Assembly: GCA_023430975.1 (NCBI GenBank)
Contig: JAEYYB010000116.1
Coordinates: forward strand, 62,001-126,000
Direction of reading: 5' to 3'
Origin: Bacillota bacterium
GTDB taxonomy: Bacteria; Bacillota; Clostridia; Acetivibrionales; DSM-2933
DNA length: 64,000 nt
Part shown: one piece after another, positions 1 to 7,612 of the stretch
How positions within the stretch are numbered: the stretch's first letter is position 1
Layout: every line of letters starts with the position of its first letter
Program-made: the position numbers and the translations under genes
The notes under the pieces: generated by a model
Seen by the model: the letters and a program-made list of their open reading frames with translations, nothing else
The model's database searches: none
What the model was told of the DNA's origin: nothing

Positions 1-1
1 G

Positions 2-712
2 AAGGTACCTGACATGTGGGGAATAGGCATATTAGATACCCAGAATGAGCTTCAGGCAAGGAAAAAGTATCCATGGAAGAATGTTCTGACACTGATTGAA
101 AACCCTGATAGGACAATTGCCCAGCTATTTGAGATAATGCTTAAAATGGCCAGGGATGTAATATATGTCGGTGAAATTACAAAGCCTGCCGAGGTTGCGG
201 AGCTTGTCAATTCAAGCTTGAGGCTCAATGCAGGTGTGGGAGCTACACTTCACTCCAAGACTCCCTTTGAGGTGGTTACCAACCTTCGAAACCTTATGAT
301 GCGAACAGAAATGTACAATAACAGCGATGTAGCAGAGTCGGATATTGCAAGGGGCCTTGACCTCGTAGTGCATCTTGCAAAGCTGGAAAACGGCAGGATT
401 GTTGTAGACAGCATAGTGGAAATAGAGTATGTGGAGCAGGAGACGTTTATATCTCCTATTGCTGAAGGTAGGTTTAAGGATTTATTGTACAACCTTGCCA
501 AGATGGCTCAATATGCTGTTCTCAAATATATATATAAGAAAAGCTACAGGTACAATGTTATTATCCAGTACGATAGGGAAAAGAACGATTGGATTGCAGT
601 AAACCCACCTTCAGAGGAGTATTTTTCTAAAATAGGAAGGTATATTAATGAAAGCGAAATCAGAGAATTTATGGATTACTTCTTAAGATGCAAGAATGAA
701 AAAGCTATATAA
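2..712 (+). CDS. CpaF/TadA-type secretion ATPase, C-terminal part (5' end outside window)
   Basis: The reading frame is open to the left edge (residues KVPD precede the first ATG at 14), so the gene is truncated by the window and its Walker A region is not visible. What remains is the C-terminal half of a type II/IV secretion ATPase of the CpaF/TadA class: a Walker B-like segment VIYVGEI followed by the family's stretch of small residues and a TLHSKTPFEVVTNL motif, equivalent to the TLHANSP region of CpaF. The family powers assembly of Tad/Flp pili or secretion from the cytoplasmic face of the membrane. The GE-I-T-K-P sequence differs from the usual GE-x-R, so it is a divergent member. It is followed after 15 bases by two TadB/TadC-like membrane proteins, the usual gene order of Tad loci. 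Confidence 0.8.
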   Translation, partial: KVPDMWGIGILDTQNELQARKKYPWKNVLTLIENPDRTIAQLFEIMLKMARDVIYVGEITKPAEVAELVNSSLRLNAGVGATLHSKTPFEVVTNLRNLMMRTEMYNNSDVAESDIARGLDLVVHLAKLENGRIVVDSIVEIEYVEQETFISPIAEGRFKDLLYNLAKMAQYAVLKYIYKKSYRYNVIIQYDREKNDWIAVNPPSEEYFSKIGRYINESEIREFMDYFLRCKNEKAI

Positions 713-727
713 AGTAGGTGACGGAAT

Positions 728-1747
728 ATGTCCTTTATTTCAAGAATAATTGAAGGATGGAAAAGGCTTGCAGGTTATGTTGTCCAGATGGATTTATTTA
801 CGGCTGTATGTTTGTTGCTTGTACTTATTGCTGTGGTTCTTGTAATACGGCTTATGTTCCAGAGGCTTAATTCATACAAGATTAAGCAGTTTTATAGTAT
901 AAACAAGGATAAGCGTTATGCACTGCGTGAAATAACACAAAAACTCAAGAAAAACAGGTACTTTCTTATAATGGCTGAAAATATATCATTTAAAATTGGA
1001 ATGTTCAACAACTATTCATATGAGAGAAACCTTGAGTTTGCTACGATGTCATGTTTTGTGTTCTTAGGGGCAGTCATATTGAGCGTAATAATATTTATTC
1101 CATTGGTGTCTGTGATTTGGTACATACTTCTTTTCTACATTTTTATGGCTATCATATTTGCGATATTACTGTTTTATATTTTCACAATGATTGCAAGATC
1201 CAGGTTTAATAATCAGCTGCCTGAGACATTTAAAATTATAAACAGCAGATATATAACCCATGGCAACATATTAAAGGCAATTAACGTTTCGCTTAATGAT
1301 TTTGACAAAGCTGTAAAGCGAGAAATGATAAAGATTTATGATGTGCTTAAAAAGAATGATATGTATGATATAGACAATACATTCAGAATGATTGACCGTT
1401 CATATAAGAATGAATATGTTTCTCTTCTTTTAAACCTTATAAAACAGGCTCACTATAAAGGCGGAAACACTGTGATAAAGGAGCAGATAGAAAACACTAC
1501 TGAAGAGATACTTATAGATATAGCAAACCAAAAGGATTTAAGTGCATCCACAAGGACTTATGTTTTTCTTAGCATCTTTCTTCTTCCCGGTATATGGTTT
1601 GTAGAACGTTTCAATTTTACGGCTTTAGGCGATAAGTCTGTAGAATTCTATTCAAGCCCATATGGTATTGGTGTTAAGCTGGGATTTTTAATTGCTCTTA
1701 TGTTTTATATCGGAATGATGTTGTTTTTGGAAAGAACTTCAGATTGA
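728..1747 (+). CDS. TadB-like (type II secretion system F-like) membrane protein
   Basis: A 339-residue integral membrane protein with a hydrophobic helix near residues 24-43, a long double hydrophobic stretch around 107-155, and two more near 280-297 and 315-333. This is the layout of TadB/GspF-like platform proteins, which sit in the cytoplasmic membrane and couple the secretion ATPase to the growing pilus. The central cytoplasmic part (about 160-275) is helical and charged. An AGGTGA site precedes the ATG. It directly follows the CpaF-like gene and its stop lies just ahead of the next gene's ribosome binding site, so the three form an operon. Assignment rests on topology and neighbours more than on motifs. 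Confidence 0.65.
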   Translation: MSFISRIIEGWKRLAGYVVQMDLFTAVCLLLVLIAVVLVIRLMFQRLNSYKIKQFYSINKDKRYALREITQKLKKNRYFLIMAENISFKIGMFNNYSYERNLEFATMSCFVFLGAVILSVIIFIPLVSVIWYILLFYIFMAIIFAILLFYIFTMIARSRFNNQLPETFKIINSRYITHGNILKAINVSLNDFDKAVKREMIKIYDVLKKNDMYDIDNTFRMIDRSYKNEYVSLLLNLIKQAHYKGGNTVIKEQIENTTEEILIDIANQKDLSASTRTYVFLSIFLLPGIWFVERFNFTALGDKSVEFYSSPYGIGVKLGFLIALMFYIGMMLFLERTSD

Positions 1748-1758
1748 GAGGTTTACAC

Positions 1759-2907
1759 ATGGACATATCTACAAATCTTTTTCTGGTCCCTGCTTTCTTG
1801 GCTTTCTTGATGATATTTCTTGCAGTAATCAAGAAAACAGTCACAGATGTAAAACAGTATAAGATAGGAGAAAAAAAACAGGGCGGCCTGGAAATCCTTA
1901 TTGAAGTAATAGACCGGATTAACATTTTTACTCCTAAAAGAGGTTCTAAAATTTATAGTGGCTATAAGTCGTTTTTACGCTATTCAAGGCTTTCTGTTAA
2001 AAAACTTTTTAGAATAAAGCTTATATTGTTTGTCATTGCCATAGTATTTTTGTTTCTCAAATATTACACCGATGTAGGGATCTATACCAGGGATATCTAT
2101 AATAGGTTCGATTATTACACCGATCTTTTGTATCAGTATAAGGGGGAGATTAATGATAAGGAACTGGCCTTAAAATACGAAATTAATTGTCTTGACACTG
2201 CGTTGTCACAAATTTCTAAAAATGAGCTTATTAAAACATCCAAGGAAGAAATACAATCAAGGATTAAATCATACATAAAGACTGCCGATGAAAGCCTGGA
2301 ACTTCCGAAGGACACCATAGCAAACAAGGTTTATTACAGGCTCTATGACTATTACAAATACAGGGAAATAAATATATTTTCAATACTTCTAATCAGCCTG
2401 CTGTTTTGTTTTATACCGGAAATACTAGTTTACCTGGCAAGTTTCTTTGCAAAGGCTGATGCAAGAAAGGAACTGCGGTTCTTAAAAAAACTCATAATTG
2501 TCAATGGATCCATAAAGCCCGTTGATTTCATGGAGCTTTTGGAAATGCTCATTGAAAAGTCAAAATATTATAAGGAAATGCTTCAGGAAATACAGGATGC
2601 CAATAAGCGTAACAATATTGACAATAAAACCATATATATGGATCTTATTAATAATACAAGGGAGCTTGATTTAAAACTTTTTTATGAAAAACTTGACCAG
2701 GCAAATAACTACGACTTTGATCAGGCTATACTCAATATCCATAATGAATTCAAAATGGAAAAGAGGGAGGTAGCAAGAAAGATAAAGAAAAGGATTGATC
2801 TTATAAATATCCTGGGCATCATGTTCTTTATGATTCTAATAGTAATAATGATCATGTATCTTATGATTCCGTGGATGAAATCGTACAATATGAGCCAGCT
2901 TATGTAA
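1759..2907 (+). CDS. TadC-like membrane protein
   Basis: A 382-residue membrane protein with an N-terminal membrane helix (about 5-25), another near residues 85-105, one near 205-230 and a last one close to the C-terminus, separated by charged helical regions. Together with the previous gene it makes the expected TadB/TadC pair downstream of the CpaF-like ATPase. I place the start at the ATG at 1759 because GAGAGGT lies 6 bases upstream; a TTG at 1744 that overlaps the previous stop codon is possible but has no ribosome binding site. The 47-base gap to the next gene is filled by an R3-type hairpin. Confidence 0.6.
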   Translation: MDISTNLFLVPAFLAFLMIFLAVIKKTVTDVKQYKIGEKKQGGLEILIEVIDRINIFTPKRGSKIYSGYKSFLRYSRLSVKKLFRIKLILFVIAIVFLFLKYYTDVGIYTRDIYNRFDYYTDLLYQYKGEINDKELALKYEINCLDTALSQISKNELIKTSKEEIQSRIKSYIKTADESLELPKDTIANKVYYRLYDYYKYREINIFSILLISLLFCFIPEILVYLASFFAKADARKELRFLKKLIIVNGSIKPVDFMELLEMLIEKSKYYKEMLQEIQDANKRNNIDNKTIYMDLINNTRELDLKLFYEKLDQANNYDFDQAILNIHNEFKMEKREVARKIKKRIDLINILGIMFFMILIVIMIMYLMIPWMKSYNMSQLM

Positions 2908-2955
2908 AATGTTTTGCAATAATTAAAAATGTAAAATGATTATTTCAAAACATAT
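2908..2955. repeat. R3 half copy (second hairpin only)
   Basis: An inverted repeat with arms ATGTTTTGCAATAAT and ATTATTtCAAAACAT around an A/T loop. It is nearly identical to the second half of the longer R3 repeats at 48882-49026 and 63034-63176. It fills the gap between the TadC-like gene and the ribosome binding site of the next gene. Confidence 0.7.
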
Positions 2956-2972
2956 AGAAAAGGGGTGAGGAT

Positions 2973-3359
2973 ATGAAAGAGGTAGTTTTCGAGGTGGTTA
3001 TAGGGGTTATAATTATAGGCCTTTTAGTAGTTGTAATAAATCTTTTTAGGGGAAACCTTGAAATAATAGGGACTACAGCGGATAAAGCAGACAAAATGGA
3101 CAAGGTTCAAGCGGAAACCATGGGCGTTGATACAAATAAAAGCAGCGTTAAGGGAAGCGATGTTGTTTCTTCAATAAGATATTATGCTGACAAACCGGAA
3201 GTTAGAATATATGTAGACAATGTGGATTTCAGTGGAAAAACAAACCTCAGCGGCATTGACTATGAAGCAGTTTATACTGCAGATTATAGATTTGAGATGG
3301 ACAAGAAGTATCTGGAGGAAATACGCTATTGGCGTTCTTCCGTATCAAGTCCAAATTGA
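2973..3359 (+). CDS. small pilin-like protein with N-terminal membrane helix
   Basis: 128 residues: a short start (MKEVVFE), one long membrane helix at about 7-27, then a hydrophilic domain. The segment SSIRYYADKPEVRIYVDN resembles GSTIRSYLNQPGIKVTIGG in the next gene, so the two are probably diverged paralogues. In this position of a Tad operon the expected products are pilins or minor pilins, but I do not see the classic Flp processing site (G followed by a Glu-Tyr pair), so the pilin role is inferred from position and topology. A GGGGTGAGG site precedes the ATG. Confidence 0.6.
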   Translation: MKEVVFEVVIGVIIIGLLVVVINLFRGNLEIIGTTADKADKMDKVQAETMGVDTNKSSVKGSDVVSSIRYYADKPEVRIYVDNVDFSGKTNLSGIDYEAVYTADYRFEMDKKYLEEIRYWRSSVSSPN

Positions 3360-3407
3360 TGGTTGATAACCATTCCTAAATAAAAGACAATTAAAGGAGG
3401 AGTTTTT

Positions 3408-3773
3408 ATGGATAAGATAATTGCAACTGTAATTGTTCTAATCATTGTACTTGGCCTTATTGCTTTTGCAATCCTGCCTCAGCAGGAAGGTGTCAAGCAA
3501 ATGGGTGAAAAGGGTACAACAGAGCAGCAGAAGCTGATTCAAATGGTTAACGACCCCAACAGGGTTATGGGCAGTACAATAAGATCCTATCTTAACCAAC
3601 CGGGTATTAAGGTAACCATCGGAGGAAGCGGAGGTTTTGACGTAAACAAGATATCAGATTCCCAGGTATATACCATGAAGAAGACATATAAGACAGATGG
3701 TTCCATCGATACTGTTGATTTTACCATAGTCGATATGGGATCATCCGCCCAGGCGTCTCCAAGCACAAATTAA
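3408..3773 (+). CDS. small pilin-like protein with N-terminal membrane helix
   Basis: 121 residues with a membrane helix at about 5-23 starting almost at the N-terminus, followed by a soluble domain of about 95 residues ending in a Ser/Pro/Thr-rich tail. It has a very strong ribosome binding site (AAAGGAGG), which fits a highly produced structural subunit. The IR-Y---P-I-V-I segment is shared with the preceding protein. No standard prepilin peptidase or Flp site is evident. A pilin role is likely but not proven from the sequence. Confidence 0.6.
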   Translation: MDKIIATVIVLIIVLGLIAFAILPQQEGVKQMGEKGTTEQQKLIQMVNDPNRVMGSTIRSYLNQPGIKVTIGGSGGFDVNKISDSQVYTMKKTYKTDGSIDTVDFTIVDMGSSAQASPSTN

Positions 3774-3788
3774 ATAAGGGAGGTCTTT

Positions 3789-4553
3789 ATGGCCGGTAAG
3801 CTTTTTGGCACTTTTCTTATTATCATGTTTCTTACATATATGGTTTTGCTATCATCATTTTATTTTATGCATCAATCTGTTTCAATTAATGTAAACAGCA
3901 TTAATTATAATGTCTGTGAAAGCCTTTCTACACTGGGAAAATTAACACCTCAGCTCTTTACATACCTATCCGATTCACTATCCAAATATGGCAATTACCG
4001 TATTAAAATAAAGCTGGAAAGGCAACTTAAAGCAGGAGTTTATGACACATATTTTTTTGATGGTGATGATATAAGAAAAGAGATGGGCTTAAGCAGCGGG
4101 GTGCAGGGAGGAATGAACATTATCAACACCAAGCTTAGTATAGGTGACCGGGTTACCATATATGTAGAGGATAATGATCTTACATTATTTGGCCGCTTGA
4201 TAAATGCAACTTTTTTTGGCGGTAATTCAGGCAAATCTGTAGATACAAGAATTAAGTCTCTGAAATCCTGCATAATATCAAACGAGCCAAAGGATTTGGT
4301 TAAGGGATATGATGTAATTGCTGATATAAAAAATAGGAATGAACCGATAATTATAAGCGTTTCAACAAAGCTTGGAGATAACATTTACAGTTATGACAAC
4401 ACAAATCCTGTTTACGGTGATAGTGAAAATGAAAGAATGTCTGCAGGAATTCCGGGAAGTGATTATATTCTGGAAACAGGTGAGTTTTTAAGAGAGTTTT
4501 CATATGAAAATGACGGTACAACTATAAAAGAAGTTATTTACACTCAGCAATAA
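3789..4553 (+). CDS. membrane-anchored protein of the Tad-like operon, unknown function
   Basis: 254 residues; an N-terminal membrane helix at about 5-27, then an extracytoplasmic domain of roughly 220 residues of mixed alpha/beta character. It starts 15 bases after the previous gene behind GGGAGG and so belongs to the same operon. I do not recognise the family. Its position and topology fit a minor pilin or pseudopilin (TadE/TadF position), but TadE-like motifs are not clear. Confidence 0.55.
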   Translation: MAGKLFGTFLIIMFLTYMVLLSSFYFMHQSVSINVNSINYNVCESLSTLGKLTPQLFTYLSDSLSKYGNYRIKIKLERQLKAGVYDTYFFDGDDIRKEMGLSSGVQGGMNIINTKLSIGDRVTIYVEDNDLTLFGRLINATFFGGNSGKSVDTRIKSLKSCIISNEPKDLVKGYDVIADIKNRNEPIIISVSTKLGDNIYSYDNTNPVYGDSENERMSAGIPGSDYILETGEFLREFSYENDGTTIKEVIYTQQ

Positions 4554-4563
4554 TTTCGCTGAT

Positions 4564-4763
4564 ATATTAAAAGTGATAAATCTAATAGATTTGGTGGAGC
4601 AAATCTATTAAAATCAGTTAATCTTGCTATTTGTATATCACAAAATAACGTTAAACCGTTCGTCATTTTGCTCTGCCAAATGCAAGATTAATACTGATTT
4701 TAATTATGTTGAACCGTTCGTTATTTGCTCCGCCAAATGTAAGATTATTAACACTTTTAATAT
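4564..4763. repeat. R1 palindromic repeat with a second R1-like element nested inside
   Basis: The outer element starts ATATTAAAAGTGATAAATCT and ends GATTATTAACACTTTTAATAT, the R1 ends seen elsewhere in the window. Its centre is interrupted by a 98-base element at 4607-4704 with its own inverted ends (ATTAAAATCAGT and ACTGATTTTAAT). Both carry the R1 core word GAACCGTTCGT or AAACCGTTCGT. It fills most of the 308-base gap between two genes of the Tad-like cluster. Confidence 0.8.
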
Positions 4764-4861
4764 AGCAAGAAAATCTCTAATGATTCATGTATGATGTATG
4801 AAATGGTTTTGCCCTCAAAAGTAAAAGTCATAACGCTGTAGATATCACAGGGAGTGAGAAT

Positions 4862-5695
4862 ATGGGAGAAATTATGGCTGTTATAGTAATTCTGCTTCTA
4901 ATTATAATGGTTTTTGTTCCGCTGGCTTATTTAAATTATACAACAGCAAACAGCGAAGAGGTTAAGCAAACATTAAATCTTTCGTGCAAGGTTATCGTAA
5001 ACAATATTGAAAATCAATCGGTAAATCTGGAGGGTATTTCAAAGGGTTATGATATTGATGATATGTCTCAAGTAAATATTGATATGAAGAAACTTTTAAG
5101 TGATTTTGATGATGAGTTGTACTCCAATTCAGGAAGCAAGGAAAATTTTCAAAAAATTAAAAAGAGCATATTATTAAAAGCACTAATTTTGAAAGATAAG
5201 TTTTTCATGACAAAAAAGGTTGAGACCCTTCCGGGGGTTTTTGAGGATCAATGGGGACCGCCATATTTCTTTACAACCACTTTATATGACGGAGCGGAAA
5301 ATAAACTTATATACATGAACACAAAGGATGACAGGGTTGTGTATTTTGATGGAGTAACTGAAAAAAAGGATAAGGTACTACCTGATTTTCAGATAGGGCC
5401 TAATTCTGTATTGGTTCTTACAAAAGAACAGAAAACACAAATGATCATTGATAAAATCAATTTGGAGATGGAAAAGGCTACATGGGAAATTGGTGTGAGG
5501 AAAGGTATAAAAGTTAAAATAAGAAATCCATATGATAAGAGCATAGATAACATGGTGGATTATGCAAATGTTAATGTGCTTGATGGTGGAATAACCTTTT
5601 TTGTATTATATGGTGAAAATACATTCCTAAATGCCAATGGTAAGGATTTTAACTTTAAGAATTATAACGTTGCAGGATACTCTATGTCATATTAA
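4862..5695 (+). CDS. membrane-anchored protein of the Tad-like operon, unknown function
   Basis: 277 residues. A membrane helix at about 4-24 begins almost at the N-terminus, followed by a soluble extracytoplasmic part. The pattern is like the three preceding small proteins, though longer. The start is supported by GGGAGTGAG 5 bases upstream. It is separated from the preceding gene by the nested R1 repeat but ends the same transcription unit, as a hairpin terminator follows. I do not recognise a named family; a minor pilin or pilus-assembly role is inferred from context. Confidence 0.55.
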   Translation: MGEIMAVIVILLLIIMVFVPLAYLNYTTANSEEVKQTLNLSCKVIVNNIENQSVNLEGISKGYDIDDMSQVNIDMKKLLSDFDDELYSNSGSKENFQKIKKSILLKALILKDKFFMTKKVETLPGVFEDQWGPPYFFTTTLYDGAENKLIYMNTKDDRVVYFDGVTEKKDKVLPDFQIGPNSVLVLTKEQKTQMIIDKINLEMEKATWEIGVRKGIKVKIRNPYDKSIDNMVDYANVNVLDGGITFFVLYGENTFLNANGKDFNFKNYNVAGYSMSY

Positions 5696-5745
5696 ATAAA
5701 TTATGCATGACTTTTTGGAGAAATGACATTAAAATAACTGCAAAT

Positions 5746-5790
5746 AAAGCTGGGTTAAACAGAATTAATTGTTTTTGTCCCGGCTTTTTT
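5746..5790 (+). terminator. rho-independent terminator after the Tad-like operon
   Basis: Arms AAAGCTGGG and CCCGGCTTT (one G-T pair), with an inner AAACA/TGTTT pairing, end in a run of six T. It marks the end of the Tad-like operon. Confidence 0.7.
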
Positions 5791-5822
5791 GTGTCCGGAA
5801 AATTTATGAATAATAAAATCTC

Positions 5823-5855
5823 TTGTTTGAAATTTCCATTATGTTAAAATATAAG
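5823..5855 (+). promoter_or_regulatory. probable promoter of the lipoprotein phosphoesterase
   Basis: Two overlapping sigma-A-like pairs are visible: TTGTTT, 16 bases, TAAAAT; and TTGAAA, 17 bases, TATAAG. They lie about 60 bases ahead of the gene. Only visual matching supports this. Confidence 0.4.
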
Positions 5856-5911
5856 AAAAATATATGAAAAAAATATAAGAAAAACTTATTCAAGATTATG
5901 GAGGAAAATTG

Positions 5912-6991
5912 ATGGGTAAACAATTAAAAGTAATCTATTTAAATTTCATATTGATTATAATTTTAATTTTGCCATTAGCACTTACATCGTGTAATTCTGA
6001 AAATACCAGAATCCCTGTAAATACTCCAACTATAAGAACTACATTAAATCCAACCGGACAACCACTCAATCCAACCAGCAAATCGGTAATAGAACCAACC
6101 GAAGAGCCGAACAAAAAACCTGCGGATACAGGAATTAACAATAAGGATGAGTATTTACTGACTGTATTAAGTACCAATGATATACATGGATACTTTGAAA
6201 CGATGCCAGGATACGCAACTATAATAAAACAGGTACGGAATGAGCAGAAAAATGTTATTTTACTTGATGCAGGCGATCTATTCAAGCGTGGGAAATACGA
6301 GAATTATCAAGGAAAAATTGAGATTGATCTTCTAAATGAAATGGGTTATAACGCCATGGTGCTTGGGAATAATGAATTCAAGGTTCCAGGGAGCAAGAAT
6401 TCAAAGAAAAACAGTGGTACTCTCCAGGAAAGTGACAGTCAAATTTCAAATTTGGTTAAATGGGCTAAGTTCCCCATACTTTGTGGAAATGTAAAATTGA
6501 AGGATACAGACAATTACATTGAAGGCATTAAACCATATACTATTGTAAATGTAAACGGTATGAAAGTGGGTATTATAGGTATTACATCTACAAGTCCAGA
6601 GGAGGATAAGCTTGAAATGACCGTTAACAAGAATTTTACATCAGGCCTTAAGGTTGTCAAAGAGCTGTTGCCTGAGGTTAAGAGTAATTCCGATATACAG
6701 ATTGTGCTATCTCACGCTGGAATGAGTATCAATAAAAAAATAAAGGATGTGTCAGCTGTAATAAGTGGACATGACCATATGACTACCTTTAAGCCAATCG
6801 ATTCTAACGGTATTCCTATAATTCAAGCTGGGGGAGAGGATATGAATCATTTGGGGAGATTGGATTTGAACTTTAAGCATCAGGGCAATGAGTGGGTCCT
6901 TGATAGTTATAATGGAAAGCTTTATTCTGCTGAGGGGATTGCAAAGGATGATAAAGTTAAAAGCATAATTGACGGTTATATAAAAAGATAA
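5912..6991 (+). CDS. lipoprotein metallophosphoesterase, 5'-nucleotidase (UshA) family, catalytic domain only
   Basis: 359 residues. A signal sequence ends in a lipobox LTSC (Cys27), so it is predicted to be a lipoprotein on the outer face of the membrane. A Pro/Thr/Asn-rich linker follows to about residue 75. The catalytic domain has the calcineurin-like motifs TNDIHG (Asp90, His92), LLDAGD (Asp119, Asp122), LSHAG and SGHDH. The GNHE motif reads GNNE (residues 152-155), so the histidine that supports catalysis in this fold is replaced by Asn. The usual C-terminal nucleotide-binding domain of UshA-type enzymes is absent, as the protein ends after the metal-binding domain. The ATG at 5912 is chosen over a TTG at 5909 because GGAGG lies 7 bases ahead of it. 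It appears to be a single-gene unit; the substrate cannot be told. Confidence 0.8.
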   Translation: MGKQLKVIYLNFILIIILILPLALTSCNSENTRIPVNTPTIRTTLNPTGQPLNPTSKSVIEPTEEPNKKPADTGINNKDEYLLTVLSTNDIHGYFETMPGYATIIKQVRNEQKNVILLDAGDLFKRGKYENYQGKIEIDLLNEMGYNAMVLGNNEFKVPGSKNSKKNSGTLQESDSQISNLVKWAKFPILCGNVKLKDTDNYIEGIKPYTIVNVNGMKVGIIGITSTSPEEDKLEMTVNKNFTSGLKVVKELLPEVKSNSDIQIVLSHAGMSINKKIKDVSAVISGHDHMTTFKPIDSNGIPIIQAGGEDMNHLGRLDLNFKHQGNEWVLDSYNGKLYSAEGIAKDDKVKSIIDGYIKR

Positions 6992-7079
6992 TCATAATTT
7001 CTAATCATGGTGTATTTTATATAGATTGGATTAAATGATGTATTTTTCTAGATAAATTTTCAAAAAAAGTACCATTCTA

Positions 7080-7109
7080 TGGACAATTTATTTCATAATA
7101 TTGTATAAT
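7080..7109 (+). promoter_or_regulatory. possible promoter for the giant surface protein gene
   Basis: TGGACA, 18 bases, TATAAT (in the word TTGTATAAT). The -10 match is perfect and the -35 has one mismatch. It lies about 500 bases from the start codon. Confidence 0.35.
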
Positions 7110-7407
7110 AAGTCTATGTGCAATATTAAAATTGCTTAATTATTTTCATTTTTATATAGTTTGTTGTATAAAATAAGTAAAGTGGAAAATATAAATGTGT
7201 GGGTAAAGCAAAAGTATATAATTGAATTACATTAATTCATGATATGTATAATAAATATTAGAGAAATGTATTCTTGTTTTAATAAGTTTAGTTTCGTATT
7301 GGATACTTATAAAATGCACTTGTGATTTGGGCACCTTAGGTGCATTTGGGGGATTGATTTGAGAATTTTCTATTTGTTTTATCATTCCATAGTAAGTGGT
7401 GCAACCG

Positions 7408-7443
7408 GCCAATATAGGGGAATAGTTATTCCCTTTTATTGGC
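7408..7443 (+). promoter_or_regulatory. hairpin in the leader of the giant surface protein gene
   Basis: GCCAATA pairs with TATTGGC at the base and GGGGAA with TTCCC in the upper stem. There is no T-run directly after it, so it looks more like a leader structure (messenger stability or regulation) than a terminator. Confidence 0.45.
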
Positions 7444-7612
7444 TATTTCTATATATGCATCATGTTTTATCTTTTTTCTATATCAAATGCAAATCAATAT
7501 TTTATATAAACTTGAGTAATTACTTTACCAAGCCAAATTTAATGTAAAAATTGATTTTGCTTTGAATTTATTTATAGAAATTATTAGTAATATTATTTTA
7601 GGGGGGAATTGA

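Larger units (their letters stand above)
6992..7612. other. 620-base A/T-rich non-coding leader before the giant surface protein gene
   Basis: No convincing gene is present. It holds a possible promoter (7080-7109), a short palindrome GCACCttaGGTGC (7331-7343) and a stronger hairpin at 7408-7443. If the promoter is real the messenger has a 5' leader of about 500 bases. I searched by eye for cyclic di-GMP riboswitch consensus words and did not find them. Confidence 0.5.

Noticed and set aside
7359..7547. Plus-strand frame of 62 codons in the leader of the giant gene
   Set aside because: No ribosome binding site, a TTG start, and it runs through the hairpin at 7408-7443. Composition is that of A/T-rich non-coding DNA.
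6992..7612. Cyclic di-GMP riboswitch in front of the giant surface protein
   Set aside because: I saw neither the GEMM-I core words nor a typical tetraloop-receptor pair. Only simple hairpins are visible. A covariance search would settle it.
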